DNA from: Tillandsia leiboldiana
Taxonomy: Eukaryota > Streptophyta > Magnoliopsida > Poales > Bromeliaceae
Reading direction: 5' to 3'
Assembly (NCBI GenBank): GCA_029204045.2
Contig: CM055063.1
Location: forward strand, 37,419,562 to 37,483,561
DNA: 64,000 nt
The notes under the pieces are model-generated. The model searched no databases. It saw only the letters and a program-made list of their open reading frames with translations, and was not told the DNA's origin. A program made the position numbers and the translations under genes. The stretch's first letter is position 1. Every line of letters starts with the position of its first letter. Of the stretch, positions 1-11,663 are shown in pieces.

Positions 1-347
1 TAGTCGGTAGATCGGTATTTATTTCCTCTTTTGAGAGACTGTTGTAGTGAGGATATGATGTATTGAGAGCTTGTACACTGATGTTTTATTTGAGATATCT
101 CCCTGTTGAGCTATGAGTTTTGTACTCGAGGTTAATGTATGATTATCATTTTTGGGAGATGGACCTTGTTGTTTTATCTTCAGTTGTACAGTGGTTGATT
201 TTATTCTACAGCAGTTTTATCTTTTAGCTCTGATATCTGTTAGCTGTAGCTCTTTTTGCAGGTAGGACGCTTCGCCTATGCGGGTTTGGCATAGGTGGCG
301 GATCTGTTGGCGAGCCCGGGTCGCAGTTCCGACCCCGGGGCGTGACA
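1..347 (+). mobile_element. 3' end of 5' LTR, element A1 (Ty3/gypsy, long LTR)
   Basis: This is the tail of an LTR that begins before the window. It matches the last part of the LTRs ending at 7919, 20227 and 27772, and closes with the same GC-rich inverted repeat followed by GGGCGTGACA. A Met-type primer site follows within 8 bases, so this is a 5' LTR. Position 1 corresponds to 19881 in copy A2. Confidence 0.9.
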
Positions 348-354
348 GATTAGG

Positions 355-370
355 TGGTATCAGAGCCTAG
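355..370 (+). other. Primer binding site of A1
   Basis: The sequence TGGTATCAGAGCCTAG lies 7 bases after the LTR end. TGGTATCAGAGC is the usual plant initiator-Met tRNA complement that primes minus-strand DNA synthesis. Element Z (45205-45220) has the same site, and W (53746) differs just after the core. Confidence 0.85.
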
Positions 371-524
371 GTTGTAGGTCATGGTGGACTTAGAAACCCT
401 AGGCTTGTGGTTGGACCCTAGGATGACTTCGTGAGAGTCGTGATTTGTAGCGAGAGTCCTGATTGAGTTTTACACCTCTCCCGAGGGACGGGATGAGTGA
501 TTGGCATGTTTATTCTCCTAAGTA

Positions 525-550
525 GTTATGTTGGCTGCAGACAACATAAC
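525..550 (+). other. Leader hairpin with palindromic loop (A1)
   Basis: A perfect 9-bp stem (GTTATGTTG with CAACATAAC) closes an 8-base loop, GCTGCAGA, which contains the self-complementary CTGCAG. Flanking GCATGT (504-509) and ACATGC (566-571) can form an outer stem. The structure recurs at 20405-20430 (A2), 45375-45400 (Z, end pair changed G-C to A-T) and 53919-53942 (W). It lies in the packaged leader, so it could act in RNA dimerisation or packaging. That role is inference. Confidence 0.6.
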
Positions 551-3500
551 GCTATGGAATGGGTGACATGCTCTAGACTTTCGCTGGATTGGGTCGAGCG
601 TTGTTGTGTGCTGATTTGTGGTTTCGTCGTGGCGAGCGGTGTCTCCCCGACGCTGGGTTTGGGACCCTTGTGCATCCTGTCATGGCAGTTGAGCTTGAGC
701 GGTTGGTTTTGGGCCGGATACCCGGATTGAGGTCAGAGAACTCCGGACCCAGATGACAGGATTGTCAGAGGCATATCAGCGGCAGAGTGAGCAGCTTGTG
801 TGGTGACGCAGTTGTCAGAGCAGTGGGCAGCCCGACAGTACTTTTCTTTTGAGACCACCTGGATGTAGTACCCTCAGCGGCAGGGATTTCTGTAGTGCCA
901 ATAGAGCGAGTGGCCCCCTCCGTGCCAATGTTTAGTGCCAAGGCACTGAGGTAGGGTGGATGGTTGACAGCAGAGGAGCTGTGGGGCATGTTTGATTTAG
1001 TGAGCCAGATTTGGCAGATGAACCACCCCGACTCGTAAGATTGAGCTTGGAGCCTTTGGAGGCAGAGTCGTGGTTGGGGGTGATGGAGTGATCAATTGAG
1101 AGCCTCCCTGTGCTAGAGAGTTTATGCAGTTGTTGAACTGGTGCTCCAGGTTTCGAGGCACATAGGATAAGTGAGATTGGGAGTGGATTGCGCCAGGATA
1201 CTCTTTAGTTTCTTTTCGGTCCCTCATGTTCGGGTTTTGGACTGTGGATGCCTCGTCGGAGTAGGCATTGTGTTTGGAGCTGGACACTGCAGTTCCTTGG
1301 ATGGGGATCTGCCGCTAGAGGCGAGTTCTGGGGGGGAGGCGCTTGGCGCTAGGTGATGGAGGACAGATCGGCAGGCAGGGGCATTTTCGTTTTGCTTTCC
1401 TGGGTGGTGGATATCCTTGTGGATGGTTAATGCAAAGCTTACCCAAGGGAATTCTACCCTTTGTGATTTATAACTTGCATATTTTGATTGTATCATATGG
1501 GATTGAGGGGTGAGCTTAGAAAGGATAAGTGTATAGGGAATTGCATGGATTAATGGTGATTTGTCTTATGACGGTTGCAATGATGGACTTCTGAGATGTT
1601 GAGGATCGGGCGGACCCCGATGGCTGTATCAGTGTCTATATCAGAGTAGCGCAACGGTAGCGTGGTTTTGTTGTCTGCGGAGGATCGTATCTGTTGCCTC
1701 AGCATGAGCAGAGACAGAGGTCGTGCTCCCTTGTGATTGATGGGATATTTTCTGATGGACTAAGCGACAACCGCTTGCATCGTGTGGATGAGCTTGTGCC
1801 GCCTGGTTGGAGGGCGCCACGGCAGTGGATCGGGTTGTTGCAGGTGTGATTTCATCACAGCAGTCGGAGTTAGTTGCACCTCGCTTTCCGGCATGGACTA
1901 AAGGCAGAGTTATTACCACGTGCACTAGAGGTACAGAACATCATCGGTGTTATGCACGTGAAGGAGGCTTGTGGGTTTTGTCAGTGTCGTTGTGACCTTG
2001 AGTTATACCAGCAAACCTCTTGATATGGGGGGGTGTCGATGTTTTGACCCAGTGCTTGGGATTGGTTGGCACGCGCACCACTGGATGGTTAAGTGCAGAG
2101 AGGGTGCTGATTGTGACTTTTTGCGAGGGCAGACAAAGGAGGCTTGTGTATGGGGATTGAGATTGTTCGAGCACACAGGTTTAGCGACTGTGTGAGAGGA
2201 GCTTATGGTGGCGCCGGGACCAAAGGATATTTCTATTGCTGCGAAATCCCGGGTGTGAGTCCACTCGAGTTGATGATTATGCCGCCTATTAGGGATTTTG
2301 ATTGCGGTTGACGTGGTTCTGGAAACCGCGCCAACCTCAATAGCACCACTTGGATTATCGGTAAGTAGCTGGTGAGATTTGATCGCACCGGTGCAGGGAT
2401 CGGTTGGATAGAGGGGTCTGTTTGACCTAGTGCCACGTCGTTGATATACGACGGTGTGAGGAGCCTTTGGGATTGGAGTCCTGGCAGGTCCAGGTATTAT
2501 TTAGAACCTTTTGAAGGAGCTATATTCGGCAGTTATTGTTTGATGCCTGCGCCAATTTGGCATTTCAGCTGAGGGCATTGTCTAGATGGTGTTCAGGACA
2601 CAGTAGGGGCATTACGAGTACAGATGAAGCCAATGGATTGACTAATGCCTTGTTACCTCTGAGCTTGCGGAATTCTGTGTTTCAGTTGGCCTTGATACGG
2701 TTGATAGCGGCATCCTCCATGAATATTTGGTTTCACACCCCCCTCACTGTGTTGTTTAGAGCTTGTGCAGCATTTGTATTTGGTGTGAACAGATCTGTGG
2801 GGAAGAAGTTTTTGCATGTCGTTGTGGTGCAAGTTTTAGCTTCGAGAGCATATCTTCCTAGATTACTTCTTCTAGCCGAAGGGGCGGCGGTGGAAATTCG
2901 GCCAAAAGTGGATGCTATTTACGACTGGCCGAGATCGACGGTCATTGTTGGGGTGAGGAGTTTTTGGACTGGATAGTGCCAGCAGAGCTTGATGACTGGG
3001 TGATGAGATGGTATCCAGTGCCGATTCTAACCTAGTCAGTGGTGGGAGATGGATTTGTGAGTTTGTGATACCTCCCCTTAGGGGCGGAAGAGCTCCACTG
3101 GATTTTTTGTTGAGCATCCAATATCACCTTGACTGAGCTACTGTGGTGGCGGATACCTGGAGTGGTAAGAGCTTTTGGGAGTCGAGTTTGGCGGTTCCTT
3201 AGCTGGCGCTGTGTGGGCCATCCTTGTGTGCAGGGTTTAAGTTGAGTCCCTGAGTATCCCTTTTTGATGAGAGGCTGCGTGCTGGAGCAATCCACTTAGG
3301 TGGTTAAGTGTTGAGGGCGACCGAGTGTGAACCCCTGCTTGTTTGGGCCCCTTTTCTGTGGCAGGTGTTTGTGTGGATGTGATTCGGGGTCGCTTTGGTT
3401 GAGCTGGGCTCTTGGGAGTGATTTTAGAGCGTGTTACTCAGGCTGTTTGTTACCTTTTCCCCCGCCTTTGTTGGAGTTTTTGAGGGTTTTTCTGCGTCTC

Positions 3501-3765
3501 AGCTCTGGAGGTCATGTTTTGGACCCCTCGCCGTGTTTGACTCGTTCCTTTTGGGGTCTGTGAGAGTTTGGTGGAGTACGAGGGACGCCGTTGCGAATTC
3601 CGACTCGTGAGGTGAGGGGAGATTGCGCAATCGGCTATGCCGTACTGGTTGTTGCTGTTGTTGTTGCTGAGGGAGTAATCACGGGGAGTGATAGGTGATT
3701 GGGAGCTGGAGACGGCGGTGTTGAGTATTGACCCCTGGTTTCTGGGACTCCTTGGGAGTTGCCTT

Positions 3766-3804
3766 AGTTTCGAGGACGAAACTTTCTTCTAGTGGGGGGG
3801 AGGA
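3766..3804 (+). other. Hairpin and polypurine tract of A1
   Basis: AGTTTCGAGGACGAAACT (3766-3783) is a 7-bp stem with an AGGA loop. The purine tract 3791-3804 (AGTGGGGGGGGAGGA-like) directly precedes the LTR and would prime plus-strand synthesis. The same pair occurs in A2 (23627-23663), Z (48456-48491) and W (58848-58882, 6-bp stem). Confidence 0.8.
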
Positions 3805-6800
3805 TGTGGTGACCCGGATCTTTGCAGGGCTTCTACAGTGTGACCAGCAGCTTCTGGAAGCCTACGTGGCATGTCGGCGGTGTTTCTAGCGCGCCAGTTT
3901 GGACACAATAGATGGACTCAGGGCTTAAAATGGATCTCGTAGGTAATCGGGGGACCCCATCGGATGTTTAGAACAGTTTACGCGAGGAGTTGGATATCAA
4001 ATTTAGGCTCGGCGCGGAATTCGAATTAAAAATACCTTTCCGGGAGCCTCCGGCAATTTATAGGATTGGAATTTGGCAAAATGGACGCCGATTTGGAATC
4101 AGCGCGCCGAAAACGGTCAAGATGGGCTATTTACATGTATTTTTCGGAGCTTGCTACAGTAATTTACTGTTCATACGCCGGACAGTGTTTCCGGCGATCG
4201 CCGGCGGCGGCTGGCGGGCAGCGGCGGAAGGCGGCGGAAGGCGCTCGGGCAGGCGTCGCGGGGCCGCGGGCAAGGCACACAGGGGCGCGGGCAGGCGCGC
4301 GGGGGCGCGGTCAGGTGCGGCGGTCCACGCGGCCGTCGTGCACCCGAGGAGGGGACACGTGGCGGTTCTCACTGGTCGGTGTGTGGTCTGGTTCACGGTG
4401 CAGGCCGGTGGTGCACGGTAGACCGGGTGGACACGTGGCGTGAGGTGGTTGGTTCGGTGTTGTGCCTCCCGGTCACGCAACCGGTGGAGTGGGTGTTCGG
4501 GCAGGTGGCGTACGGCGGGGGCAGGTGGCCGTACGGCCCGGGTCAGCCGCGACGTGCGCGGTCCACGGCGCGAAGTGCGTGGTGGCACTGGGTTTGCCGG
4601 GCCACGTGTCGCGTCGCCATTCGCGGGCGCAGGTGCACCGGGTGCAGTGGGGGGCCCGGGGGAGTAGCGGACTGGGACTGTGTGGTGGACCGGGCCGCAC
4701 TGTGCGCGCCCGAAAGTTGTGGGCCGGGCCGCACTGTGCGCGCCCGAAAAGTTTCGGGCGCCCGGAAATTGGGACACAATGGGAATTTTTCCAATTGTTT
4801 CCCTCAGGCCTATAAATAGGCAGCCCGAGCCCTCTTCTTTGGCTCTTTTCTCTCAGCCCACGCACCATCTGCCCGAGCACCTTGAAGAAGACTTGTTCAA
4901 CTCTTAATTCTTGATCTTCCTGCCAAGTTCTACGATTTTAGGAGCACGCATCCCGAGGTTCTGGATTTTACGGCGCGGCGCGACGTTGCATTCCTGGGTT
5001 CTTCTTCGGCGCAGCGATAGTGTTTTAGCTCCCCTGGGCTACCCCGAGATCATTTTGCAGTGATTCTTGCGGCCGACAGACTCCTAAGAGGTAGGGCTTC
5101 ATCTTTCGTATTGATCGCGCTTTCCTGTTGCGAGTTTTTGGCACGGATCCCGAGGCAACACTGTGACCCATTTTCTGTTTGGCTTTGTGGGACAGCATCG
5201 AGGTGTTTTGGCCATATCTTTGCGCACAAGCGTCAGCCGGAAACGAGCTTATACAACTTTTTCATCTACAGATCGCAAGGAACGCGCTCGTATTTTTCTT
5301 GGATTTTTCTGAGATTTCATCAGAGGTGAAAATTACTGTTTTCTCAGTGAACAGTGTACAGTTTTAATACAGATTTTTGTATGAGTGTACCCCCTTGCCG
5401 AATTTTTATCTTGACTTACCGAACTCCGATTTGGGCGTGCAAGGTACCGTTTCGAAGCTATCGACGCAAGGATTGCTGTGATATTTTTATTGGAATTTTC
5501 TGGGCACTATCTGCAGGTGATAATTTAACAGTTCAGAATTCGAGGTTGTATGTGGTTTTAAGTGCTATATTTGGGAGCCTAGTGTAATTAGTGGACTTTG
5601 TATTGTGCCAGGAGTGTTACGGGTGTGCTGAACTTATTGGAGCAAGGGATTAGAGTTTTTTGGTGTTTTCAGCTGTGGGCTTTGGACAGTCAGCTTTTCA
5701 GGTGGGGTGCCTTATTCCCGGAACCGGTGGACGGTTCTCTAAATTTTCATATGTTAGCATTGCATGCAGGTGAATGGTACAATAGCTGGGATTGATCGGT
5801 AAGTTTAACAATGAGGATTTTATGGAAATTGCAAGTGAATTATTCACAGTATGACAATGGTATTAATCAAATAGTCATGTTGATGATTAGTGGAAGCTTA
5901 TCTAAGGCAAGGATACCCTATATGATTAATTATCATGCCATATTAGCACATAACCTTTTATGAGGATGGTTTATGCATTGGGATAGGATTATGTAGTTAT
6001 GTGCAGGTTCTACTCTGAGGAGCCATTATGGATTGAGAATTATGGACAGGTATGGTCATTGATAATTTTGGCATGAGGTTTATTTTCTTTATTCTTCTTG
6101 AGGACAAATGCATGCTTGTATGGACATATGTGTAGGGACATATAGTTAGGCCATCTTTTACTGCTGCACTACATATTGGAATTTGACTTAGGAGAAACCA
6201 TGATTGCTTTCTTTCTCCTTTTATTTAGACTTTTGAGTCATGTTGCTCGGGTTCGAGCAGAGGTTTGGGATAGTGTAGCTGGGACCTTAGGGTCAGAGAC
6301 AGGGTGTGCTTGATGATGGATTGTGGGTTATTGCGGCAACCGCGGACAGTAGGCGGTTGACCGGATCTTGATTAATTTACCCAATTGTGGGTTGTGGGTT
6401 ATTCGGCAACCGCGGACAGTAGGCGGTTGACCGGATCTTGATTAATTTACCCAATTGGGGTTGTGGGTTATTGCGGTGACCCGGACTTTGGGCGGTTGAC
6501 CGGATGTTGACTATTGCATCAGATTGGGTATCAGATCTGTTCTAGTGGATGTGTTTCCCACTTTTTGAGTACTATTGCATCAGATCGGGGTTTTGTTAGT
6601 GGACGGAGTTTCCCACTTTGATCATAGTCTTGATCCAGTCCTGCTATATGAGACAGTGGTTACAGAGATACTCGATACAGTGATGCTTGATACAGTGATA
6701 CATTTACTACGTGTGGGTCGCTCCCCTCGAGTGCCACTCCGGAGTAGGCTTTCCACGGTGTGAGCGCCGGGCACCAGGCAGGGTTCTTGAGTTCGACAGC

Positions 6801-7919
6801 AGAGCAGGCAGTACCAGTGATTACTGGTCTATCGATTGGGTTTATTCAGGCAGATACTTTTTGTTACACTCGTGCCTGGGGGACCGAGTGGAGTCTAGTA
6901 GCTGTGTTTAGACCAGTGCTAGTATTGTTGGGAACCGTCGGGGTTTGACGGTGGTCCCGTGGTCGTTGTGAGTTCTTTGACCATTGTGTGAGAGGTTGAG
7001 CATCTTGAGTCTATCCGTTCTGAGAGAGAGAGCATGGATTATGACTATAGCCTGCATGAGCCACTACTCAATAGCGAGTTAGTCCGTTTGGACGCCCTAC
7101 GTAATTCCTGCCCGTCAGCGGGAGGTGGTTGTAGGTGGGCGCAGTTTGACTGGACCCGATGTGGCAGTCAGCTCGATTGGGTCAGTTGAGCACCTCGTGT
7201 GCGAGTGTTGCATATCTTCATCAGAGTTTCCCCATTTGAGCATTTGGATAGAGGCATGGTAGCTGTAGAGTGTTTCCCAGCTTCTCCTTTCAGTTTTACT
7301 GCATCGGTTATCTTTTGCCTCTAGTAGTCTTGGTGGGCAGATCGTCGGGCCTAGTGGCGATACCCACTGAGAACTCCCTTATTGCGTAGTTCTCACGCCC
7401 GTTGGGGGTTTTCCCCCTTTTGTCCTTTCTCCTCTTTGTTTTGCAGAGTCTTGGCGGGTGTTGCCGTTCTGTGGTTGCTGTTTCTGCGGTTACTGGTTCG
7501 CGATGAGGGTGTACGAGCTAGATCCTGACCCATCTTTGGAGAGTAGCGGTACCCCCTTTTGTGGAGATCTTCAGTATAGTCGGTAGATTGGTATTTATTT
7601 CCTCTTTTGAGAGACTGTTGTAGTGAGGATATGATGTATTGAGAGCTTGTACACTGATGTTTTATTTGAGATATCTCCCTGTTGAGCTATGAGTTTTGTA
7701 CTCGAGGTTAATGTATGATTATCATTTTGGGAGATGGACCTTGTTGTTTTATCTTCAGTTGTACAGTGGTTGATTTTATTTCTACAGCAGTTTTATCTTT
7801 TAGCTCTGATATCTGTTAGCTGTAGCTCTTTTTGCGGTAGGACCTTCGCCTATGCGGGTTTGGCATAGGTGGCGGATCTGTTGGCGAGCCCGGGTCGCAG
7901 TGCCGACCCGGGGCTGACA
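3805..7919 (+). mobile_element. 3' LTR of A1, about 4.1 kb
   Basis: This starts TGTGGTGACCCGG right after the polypurine tract and ends in TGACA. It is colinear with the two A2 LTRs (16124-20227 and 23664-27772) with scattered single-base and homopolymer differences. It contains a GC-rich U3 with CACGTGGC motifs (4356, 4432) and the inverse CCACGTGTC (4602), a TATA box at 4811-4818, two related modules ending in AGGTGA-like sites (about 5160-5530), and a 71-bp repeat with a dyad (about 6325-6510). A 4.1-kb LTR fits the Tekay/Del-like chromovirus lineage. Confidence 0.93.
4811..4818 (+). promoter_or_regulatory. LTR TATA box (A1 3' LTR)
   Basis: TATAAATA lies just downstream of the GC-rich, G-box-bearing U3. 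The same box is at 17123-17130 and 24658-24665 in A2. It is the likely core promoter for the element RNA. Confidence 0.75.
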
Positions 7920-8032
7920 GAACCGCCCGAAATCCGCTGTAACTCTGAAAATAACAACGCGCTGGCAGCGTTTCCTCAGTCCAAAAGCTCTTCGTGGAGT
8001 CTGTAACTCAAACCAATAATCCGATTCCTACA
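7920..8032 (-). mobile_element. Fragment of solo LTR B next to A1
   Basis: This matches 27773-27884, the terminal part of minus-strand LTR B that flanks A2, including the first five bases GAACC. Small indels are frequent compared with the second copy. The reverse complement begins TGTAGGAATC here and TGTAGAATACC in the better copy. Confidence 0.7.
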
Positions 8033-8952
8033 AAACGTTATGGATTGACTTAAAGAGAACCATAAGGCTTAAATTGAGTGGAATTGGACTTAAAGGACAA
8101 TCTAATCAACGAGTATGCGACATATGTCGTAGGGAATAACCAAGGATTGCAAGATCGAGTTCAACATGATGCATGCATTCTATGCTAAGTGGGCATGACC
8201 AACATAGAGTTAATAAACCCAGGCGAAAGAAAAAATTGAACATGGATTTAAGGACTCTAGGTAATAGATGTAAATGCAACATAGAGTCATTGAACTCTAG
8301 GTTAATTTGAAAAATGAAAATTATAGAGTTTAAAAAGCACTGTTTGGGTATTTTCTCATTGTTCGTGGGTAGCCAAGTTTTCTTGTTGGGTGAGTGGGGC
8401 GAGTTTGAATTCGGCTCGCGTTCGAAGGTGGGTATTGTTGTTGCCCTCAGCTTTTGACTTATCTCACTAGTGATATTAGAGTAATCCCCTAATTCGTTGT
8501 CTGTTAGGTGCTTGATTGATTAATGCATGCTTCATGGAGTTGATGTATTCCATGTTAGCATTCACCTCCTATGAGATTGATATTAAATTGGGCTATCATG
8601 CTGTAGTAGTTGCAAGAATACTGTTTGATGGCTGTCTTTATTCTCATTTGGACATTTAATTTGGCTATGGCTAAGTACTTAACCTTGCATGTGAATTGAC
8701 CATTAATTGGAACAATGTGATTTACACCGGTGGTGGGTAAATACTCGAGGGATTTTTATGGACATGCATAGGGGAGGGTGATTATGAAATCGATATTTAT
8801 TCTTGCGAGTGTTACCTATGCTCCTTCTTCTATCTTTCCGGAGAAAACTTGCATGCTTGTATGAACATCCTAGATAGGGGCCGGCCGATTTATTGCTGAC
8901 AACACTATCATGCTGGGATTTGACTTAGGAGAAACCATGATTTTTATTTCTC
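8033..8952 (+). mobile_element. Fragment of LTR X (error-rich copy of 27885-28802)
   Basis: This is colinear with 27885-28802: degenerate repeats of about 39 bp, then LTR body ending in the conserved GACTTAGGAGAAACCATG block at about 8922. Many single-base indels separate it from the second copy, as expected near a poorly polished contig end. No coding sequence is seen. Confidence 0.75.
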
Positions 8953-9052
8953 NNNNNNNNNNNNNNNNNNNNNNNNNNNNNNNNNNNNNNNNNNNNNNNN
9001 NNNNNNNNNNNNNNNNNNNNNNNNNNNNNNNNNNNNNNNNNNNNNNNNNNNN
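8953..9052. other. Assembly gap of 100 N
   Basis: Exactly 100 unknown bases, the usual placeholder for a scaffold gap of unknown size. Sequence before it is plus-strand LTR X, and sequence after it is minus-strand LTR D, so the two sides are not continuous. Confidence 0.99.
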
Positions 9053-11663
9053 CATGACTCTGATCAAAGGGGAAAAGCCAACCACTAAAGAAAGCCTCGG
9101 TCCTGAAATCAGATGCAAAGTACTCAAATAGTGGGAAAACTCTGTCCACTAGAAAAATCTGATACCCAATCTGATGCATAAATAAATATGCGGGTCACCG
9201 CCCAATATCCGCGGTTGCCGCAATACCCTGTCTATAATCAAGTCCTATAACCGACTCTGTGTCAACCGCCCCAAAGCCGTCCGCGGTCACCGCAAAACCC
9301 TGCCAGCCTCAATCCAGCACAAACCCATCCTGACAACCAATGTCCCAGGCTACACTACCCAGACCTCTGCTCGCACCCGAGCAACACAGACCGCCTGACT
9401 AACAAAGAAGGGAGAAAAGGAATAACATGGTTTCTCCTAAGTCAAGTTCAATAGTAGTGTAGCAGTAAAAGATGGCCTAAAGATGTCATACAAGCATGCA
9501 AATGTCCTAAGGAAATGAAAGGGGGTAAGGTAAAGCCTATAATAGATCCTCTAGGAATAAACAACATGCCGGAATCCTAAAGAACTCACCTGTCACAATC
9601 CAGGGTCCATCAAAAGAATGTTCAGAATAATACCCGACATAGATATAGCCCCTACTCCATCGATTAATCATATCATAAAAGACTATGGTGCAACCTGGCA
9701 TGCTAAAAGATCATTACTAAAGTATATCAATCTGTATGATCTAGGCCATTCCTCAAGTTTTCATTCAATGCTAAATATTGGTTGTACATTAAATATGCAT
9801 GCTCAGTCATAGAGGGGTGACATTCCACAAGTGCACTTACATTCACCCTAACATAAAAACCTTATCATTCCTTACACAGTTACCAATATTAAGCTTCCCA
9901 ACTGAAGAGCTCAATCCAAGGCAAACCGGGGGTCGGTGAAAAGTGTGGCTACTTGCAACCATATCTGTTGAACCCGTATCCACGGGTACATGTCGCGCAA
10001 ACCTCGGCTCCTAGTAGTGCTCCAAAAAACACTCGCAAACCTCCTGGGTACAACATAAGGTCCAAAGTTACACTTTTGGCTAAAAATATCAAAGTAAACA
10101 CCATCTGCTGAAACCAGTCTCGAAGATGTGCAAATTTTTACCTAAAGAACGGACTCTGAAAAAACCAACAAAAATACTGTCGTGATTGTCGCGTCGAGCC
10201 CTTCGGAACGAGTACCTGAACGTCAAAATCTGAGTCCGGAGGCGAGTTACAAATTCCACAACACGGCGAGCGCGAAACTCCACAACATACACAACTGTAA
10301 TACTTGCACAGTAAAGGGAAAGAAGTATACCTTCGGGCAAATCTTAGAAAAATTCCCGAAAAATACGACGGTAATCCTTGCGACGCGTAGATGCAAAGAG
10401 TGTATAGGCACGCCTCAATCCGATGCCCGGGTGCAGAGATATCGCCAAACATCGAGCTGCTGTCCTACTAAACCACAGCAAAAAGGGTCACAGTAAGTAA
10501 TCTGGAAAACCTCTCGAAAAAGCGTGAAACGAGGGGAACCAGGAAATACCAAGATCGTAGCTCTGTCTGTCGCCGATCCAACGGCGCAGGAATCGCCGAA
10601 AACGGAGGGTCGGAGTAAGCTAGGGGAGTCCTCGCACCGATACGCGACGAAGGGGGGCCACAAATGAACGAGCGTCGCGCCGCACCGTAAAAATAGAAGC
10701 CTCGAAGTGCGTGCCACATAAAAATCGGGAATCCACAGTTGGAACCAGCTCTGCACGGGGTACAACCTTCCTGAAGACGTCGTGGCGAGGGGAGGCTCGG
10801 AAATGCCGAAAAAAAAAAAAGGGAAGAAGAAGAAGCTCGGATCCCTTTATAGGCTCCAGAAATAATTAAGAAATGACGGTTATGTCCCAAGAACCGGGCG
10901 CCCGCAAGAATCGAGCCGCTACAGTGTTGGGCCCGCCCCAACACTGTGCGCGCCCGAAACGCCCACAGGCCGCCACGTCATCACTCGAACAACGGACAGC
11001 CACACCGGCCATCCGCTGCTCGACACGTGGCGCGCTGTGGAGGCGACACGTGGAGCGCACTCAGTCAACGACCGCTGCCGCGCCCACGTGCGCGCCTGCG
11101 CCGCCGCCTGCCATCCCTGCACGCACGCGACGAGGCAGACTGCATTCGTTCGTGAACGGGTCCACAGCACCGACCAGTCCTATCACGCCACGTGTCCTGC
11201 CCTCCGGTGCACGCCGGCCCGTGGACCGCGCGCCTGCCCGCGGTCGCTCCGCGCTGCCCACCGCCGCCGACACCGCCCGCCGTGTCGGAACAATACCTCT
11301 GCCTCGAAATCCGTGCCGGGTCATCCGGGCTCCGAAAAATACAAGTAGTTCATTTTCATCGTTTTCGGCGCGCTGAATCCAAATCCGGAGTCCGTTTTGG
11401 CAAATTCCAACTCTAAAAATTGCCGAAGGCATCCGGAAAGGTGTGTCTTTTGTCCAAATTCGCGCTGAGCCCATCTTTAATATCCGTTTCGCGCAACCAA
11501 TTCTAAAACATCGACGGGGTCCTCTGACTACTCTCGTGATCCATTATAAGCCCGAAGTCCATCACTTTGTCCAAATTGTCCACAAACGCCGACGACACAC
11601 CTCGTAGGCCTCAGAAGCTGCAGATGTAACCGTAATCCATAAGTGAGAATTTCGGTCCTCACA
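9053..11663 (-). mobile_element. LTR D, Z-like, minus strand, 3' end lost in gap
   Basis: On the minus strand it begins at 11663 with TGTGAGGACC, as in Z. The distance from start to the conserved CTCGGGTTCGAGCAG-type block (about 2290 bases, near 9374) equals that in Z (about 2284). It has a GC-rich U3 with ACGTGGC motifs (about 10970-11200), a TATAAAGG-type box (about 10850, minus strand) and a CAACCGC-type dyad near 9200. No polypurine tract adjoins the start, so it is a 5' or solo LTR. It appears inserted in LTR C. Confidence 0.75.

Larger units (their letters stand above)
348..3804 (+). pseudogene. Non-coding interior of A1 (decayed gag-pol)
   Basis: About 3.46 kb lies between the 5' LTR and the polypurine tract, with no open frame longer than about 150 codons. 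Short blocks align with W. The leader (348-600) matches the W leader, but the W gag ATG context is replaced at about 640. The segment 2200-2340 matches the W protease-RT linker. A segment near 3600 matches the W chromodomain end. Most RNase H and integrase sequence is gone. Z (45198-48491) has a colinear interior with the same derived changes. I infer a non-autonomous family that needs proteins supplied in trans. Confidence 0.85.

Noticed and set aside
4154..4880. Open frames of 100 to 200 codons in the GC-rich U3 of LTR A (also 16387-17177 and 23845-24727)
   Set aside because: Composition effect; frames shift between LTR copies through small indels and no domain is recognisable.
8870..9179. 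Open frames crossing the gap
   Set aside because: They run through 100 N and join unrelated contig ends.
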